The notes under the pieces: model-generated
Seen by the model: only the letters and a program-made list of their open reading frames with translations
Databases searched by the model: none
Told to the model about the DNA's origin: nothing
Shown here: positions 62,898 through 64,000 of the stretch, piece after piece
How positions within the stretch are numbered: the first letter of the stretch is position 1
Layout: each line of letters opens with the position of its first letter
Made by a program: the position numbers and the translations under genes
From: Nocardia sp. CC227C
GTDB taxonomy: Bacteria; Actinomycetota; Actinomycetes; Mycobacteriales; Mycobacteriaceae
NCBI RefSeq assembly: GCF_030767025.1
Contig: NZ_JASITE010000007.1
Location: 335,139-399,138, forward strand
Length of the DNA stretch: 64,000 nucleotides
Reading direction: 5' to 3'

Positions 62898-64000
62898 GTG
62901 AGTGCCGCGACGATCGCATTGGGAACCATCGGTGCCGTCATCACCGTGATCTGCTGGGTGACCCTGTCCGCCGGATTTGCGCGGATGATTCGCGTCCTCC
63001 GTGCGGGGCAACCGGATCGGACTCGGTGGCGTCCGTTTCTGCCGCGCCTGCGGGCCGTCGTCACCGAGGTGGTCGCGCACACGCGGATGAACGAGTTCCG
63101 GTCCGTCGGTTGGGCGCACTGGCTGGTGATGGTGGGCTTCCTGCTCGGGATGGTCTTCTACTTCGAGTCCTACGGGCAGACCTTCGATCCCGAATTCGGC
63201 TGGCCGGTCATCGGCGATACCGACGGTTACCACCTGATGGAGGAAATCCTCGGTGTCGGAACAGTTCTCGGCATCGTGGCGCTGATCGTCATTCGCCAGT
63301 TGAATCATCCGCGCCGTCCTGAGCGGCTGTCGCGATTCAGCGGATCCGACTTCGGTGCCGCGTACTCCATCGAGGCGATCGTGCTCACCCACGGACTCGG
63401 CGATGTACTGGTCAAGGCCGGGAAGATCGCCACGTACGGCGGCGGGCACGTCTCGACCGATCCGATCACCATGCAGGTCGCCCGGCTGCTTCCGGCCAGT
63501 CCGCTGCTGGTCTCGGTCTTCGCTTTCGTCAAAATGCTCGCGGGCGCGGCCTTCCTGTATCTGATCGGCCGCCACCTCACCTGGGGCGTTGCCTGGCACC
63601 GCATTTCGGCCTTCGCCAATATCTATTTCAAGCGTGAAGGCGATGGCGACGTCGCCTTGGGCGCGGCCAAGCCCATGATGTCCGCCGGCAAGGTCCTGGA
63701 TATGGCAACCGCCGATCCCGATATCGACACCTTCGGTGCGGGGCGGATCGAGGATTTCACCTGGAAGGCGCTACTCGACTTCACCACCTGTACCGAATGC
63801 GGTCGCTGCCAATCCCAGTGCCCGGCCTGGAACACCGGCAAGCCTCTCTCCCCCAAGCTATTGGTCATGTCGCTGCGCGATCATGTCTATGCCAAGGCGC
63901 CCTACCTGCTGGCCGGTGCCGACGCGGCCGCGCTGTCCGAGGAGCATCGTGCGGAAGCCGAACGCCCGCTGGTCGCGCCGTCACAGGGCGCCGTCTCCGG
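62898..64000 (+). CDS. Fe-S membrane reductase, HdrD/GlpC-like (partial, Rv0338c-like)
   Basis: The frame is open from a GTG at 62898 to the window end (367 residues seen). Five or so N-terminal membrane helices (GTIGAVITVICWVTLSAGFA, WAHWLVMVGFLLGMVFY, ILGVGTVLGIVALIVI and others), of the NarI-like haem-binding type. A [4Fe-4S] ferredoxin motif follows: CTECGRCQSQCPAWNTGKPL. This matches the heterodisulfide-reductase-related protein of mycobacteria (Rv0338c type), where CCG domains follow further on. Probable quinone-linked electron transfer; the electron donor is unknown. Confidence 0.88.
   Translation, partial: MSAATIALGTIGAVITVICWVTLSAGFARMIRVLRAGQPDRTRWRPFLPRLRAVVTEVVAHTRMNEFRSVGWAHWLVMVGFLLGMVFYFESYGQTFDPEFGWPVIGDTDGYHLMEEILGVGTVLGIVALIVIRQLNHPRRPERLSRFSGSDFGAAYSIEAIVLTHGLGDVLVKAGKIATYGGGHVSTDPITMQVARLLPASPLLVSVFAFVKMLAGAAFLYLIGRHLTWGVAWHRISAFANIYFKREGDGDVALGAAKPMMSAGKVLDMATADPDIDTFGAGRIEDFTWKALLDFTTCTECGRCQSQCPAWNTGKPLSPKLLVMSLRDHVYAKAPYLLAGADAAALSEEHRAEAERPLVAPSQGAVS

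Overview
This 64 kb window is one contiguous piece of a high-GC actinobacterial chromosome, most probably Nocardia or a close mycolic-acid relative. The evidence is the very GC-rich codon use, many GTG starts, frequent TANNNT boxes 6-8 bases before start codons (leaderless mRNAs), and a block that follows the Mycobacterium order ABC-F ATPase / small HTH protein / TetR / aconitase / one-TM protein / RipA endopeptidase. About 55 protein genes are called. No rRNA, tRNA, CRISPR array, prophage or intact insertion sequence was seen.

Layout. 1-2510: end of a ferredoxin-type reductase, a Baeyer-Villiger-type monooxygenase and a short-chain dehydrogenase in one transcription unit. 2592-6446: a small protein behind a SigF-type promoter, a DUF5753 protein lacking its HTH, an AraC-family regulator and a lactate-permease-like carrier. 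6469-9025: galactokinase, an unusual non-coding tandem repeat, and an exported alpha-carbonic anhydrase. 9282-10918: aldR and ald arranged tail to tail. 11045-17101: a stress-signalling module of a SigF/SigB-type sigma factor, a PAS-ANTAR protein, a STAS protein, and a 1274-residue kinase-receiver-phosphatase-antisigma protein. 17105-20910: secreted protease, methyltransferase, small protein and GT87 glycosyltransferase. 20911-22251: an SRPBCC / ArsR / SRPBCC operon with a duplicated operator. 22261-27623: an M1 aminopeptidase translationally coupled to a Pls/PosA-type single-module peptide synthetase. 27829-32598: GntR regulator plus permease, asparaginase and aspartase, an asparagine-to-fumarate route. 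32631-38551: lipoprotein/TetR pair, secreted lipase, P450 followed by a truncated monooxygenase, TetR, and a luciferase-like oxidoreductase. 38655-43759: small membrane protein and a PucR regulator divergent from pruA-pruB (proline to glutamate). 43898-45624: tandem glycine riboswitch and gcvT-gcvH. 45673-48892: DUF3533 membrane protein, cutinase-family hydrolase, VOC protein. 49253-60403: the conserved acn-ripA block, interrupted at 51218-54293 by accessory genes. 60450-64000: ArsR/imine-reductase-like pair, patatin-like phospholipase, and the start of an HdrD/GlpC-like Fe-S membrane reductase that runs off the window.

The strongest candidate for something undescribed is the pair at 51281-52752. 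An MvdC/MvdD-like ATP-grasp peptide ligase lies directly downstream of a 161-residue protein whose last ~30 residues are rich in Thr/Ser, Asp and Cys, a possible graspetide-type (RiPP) precursor with an unusually long leader. It sits inside the acn block, in a segment that also holds a cupin pseudogene. Many local regulators have recognisable candidate operators beside the genes they probably control (AcnR, AldR, PucR, GntR, ArsR and TetR sites), so the window is rich in testable regulator-site pairs.
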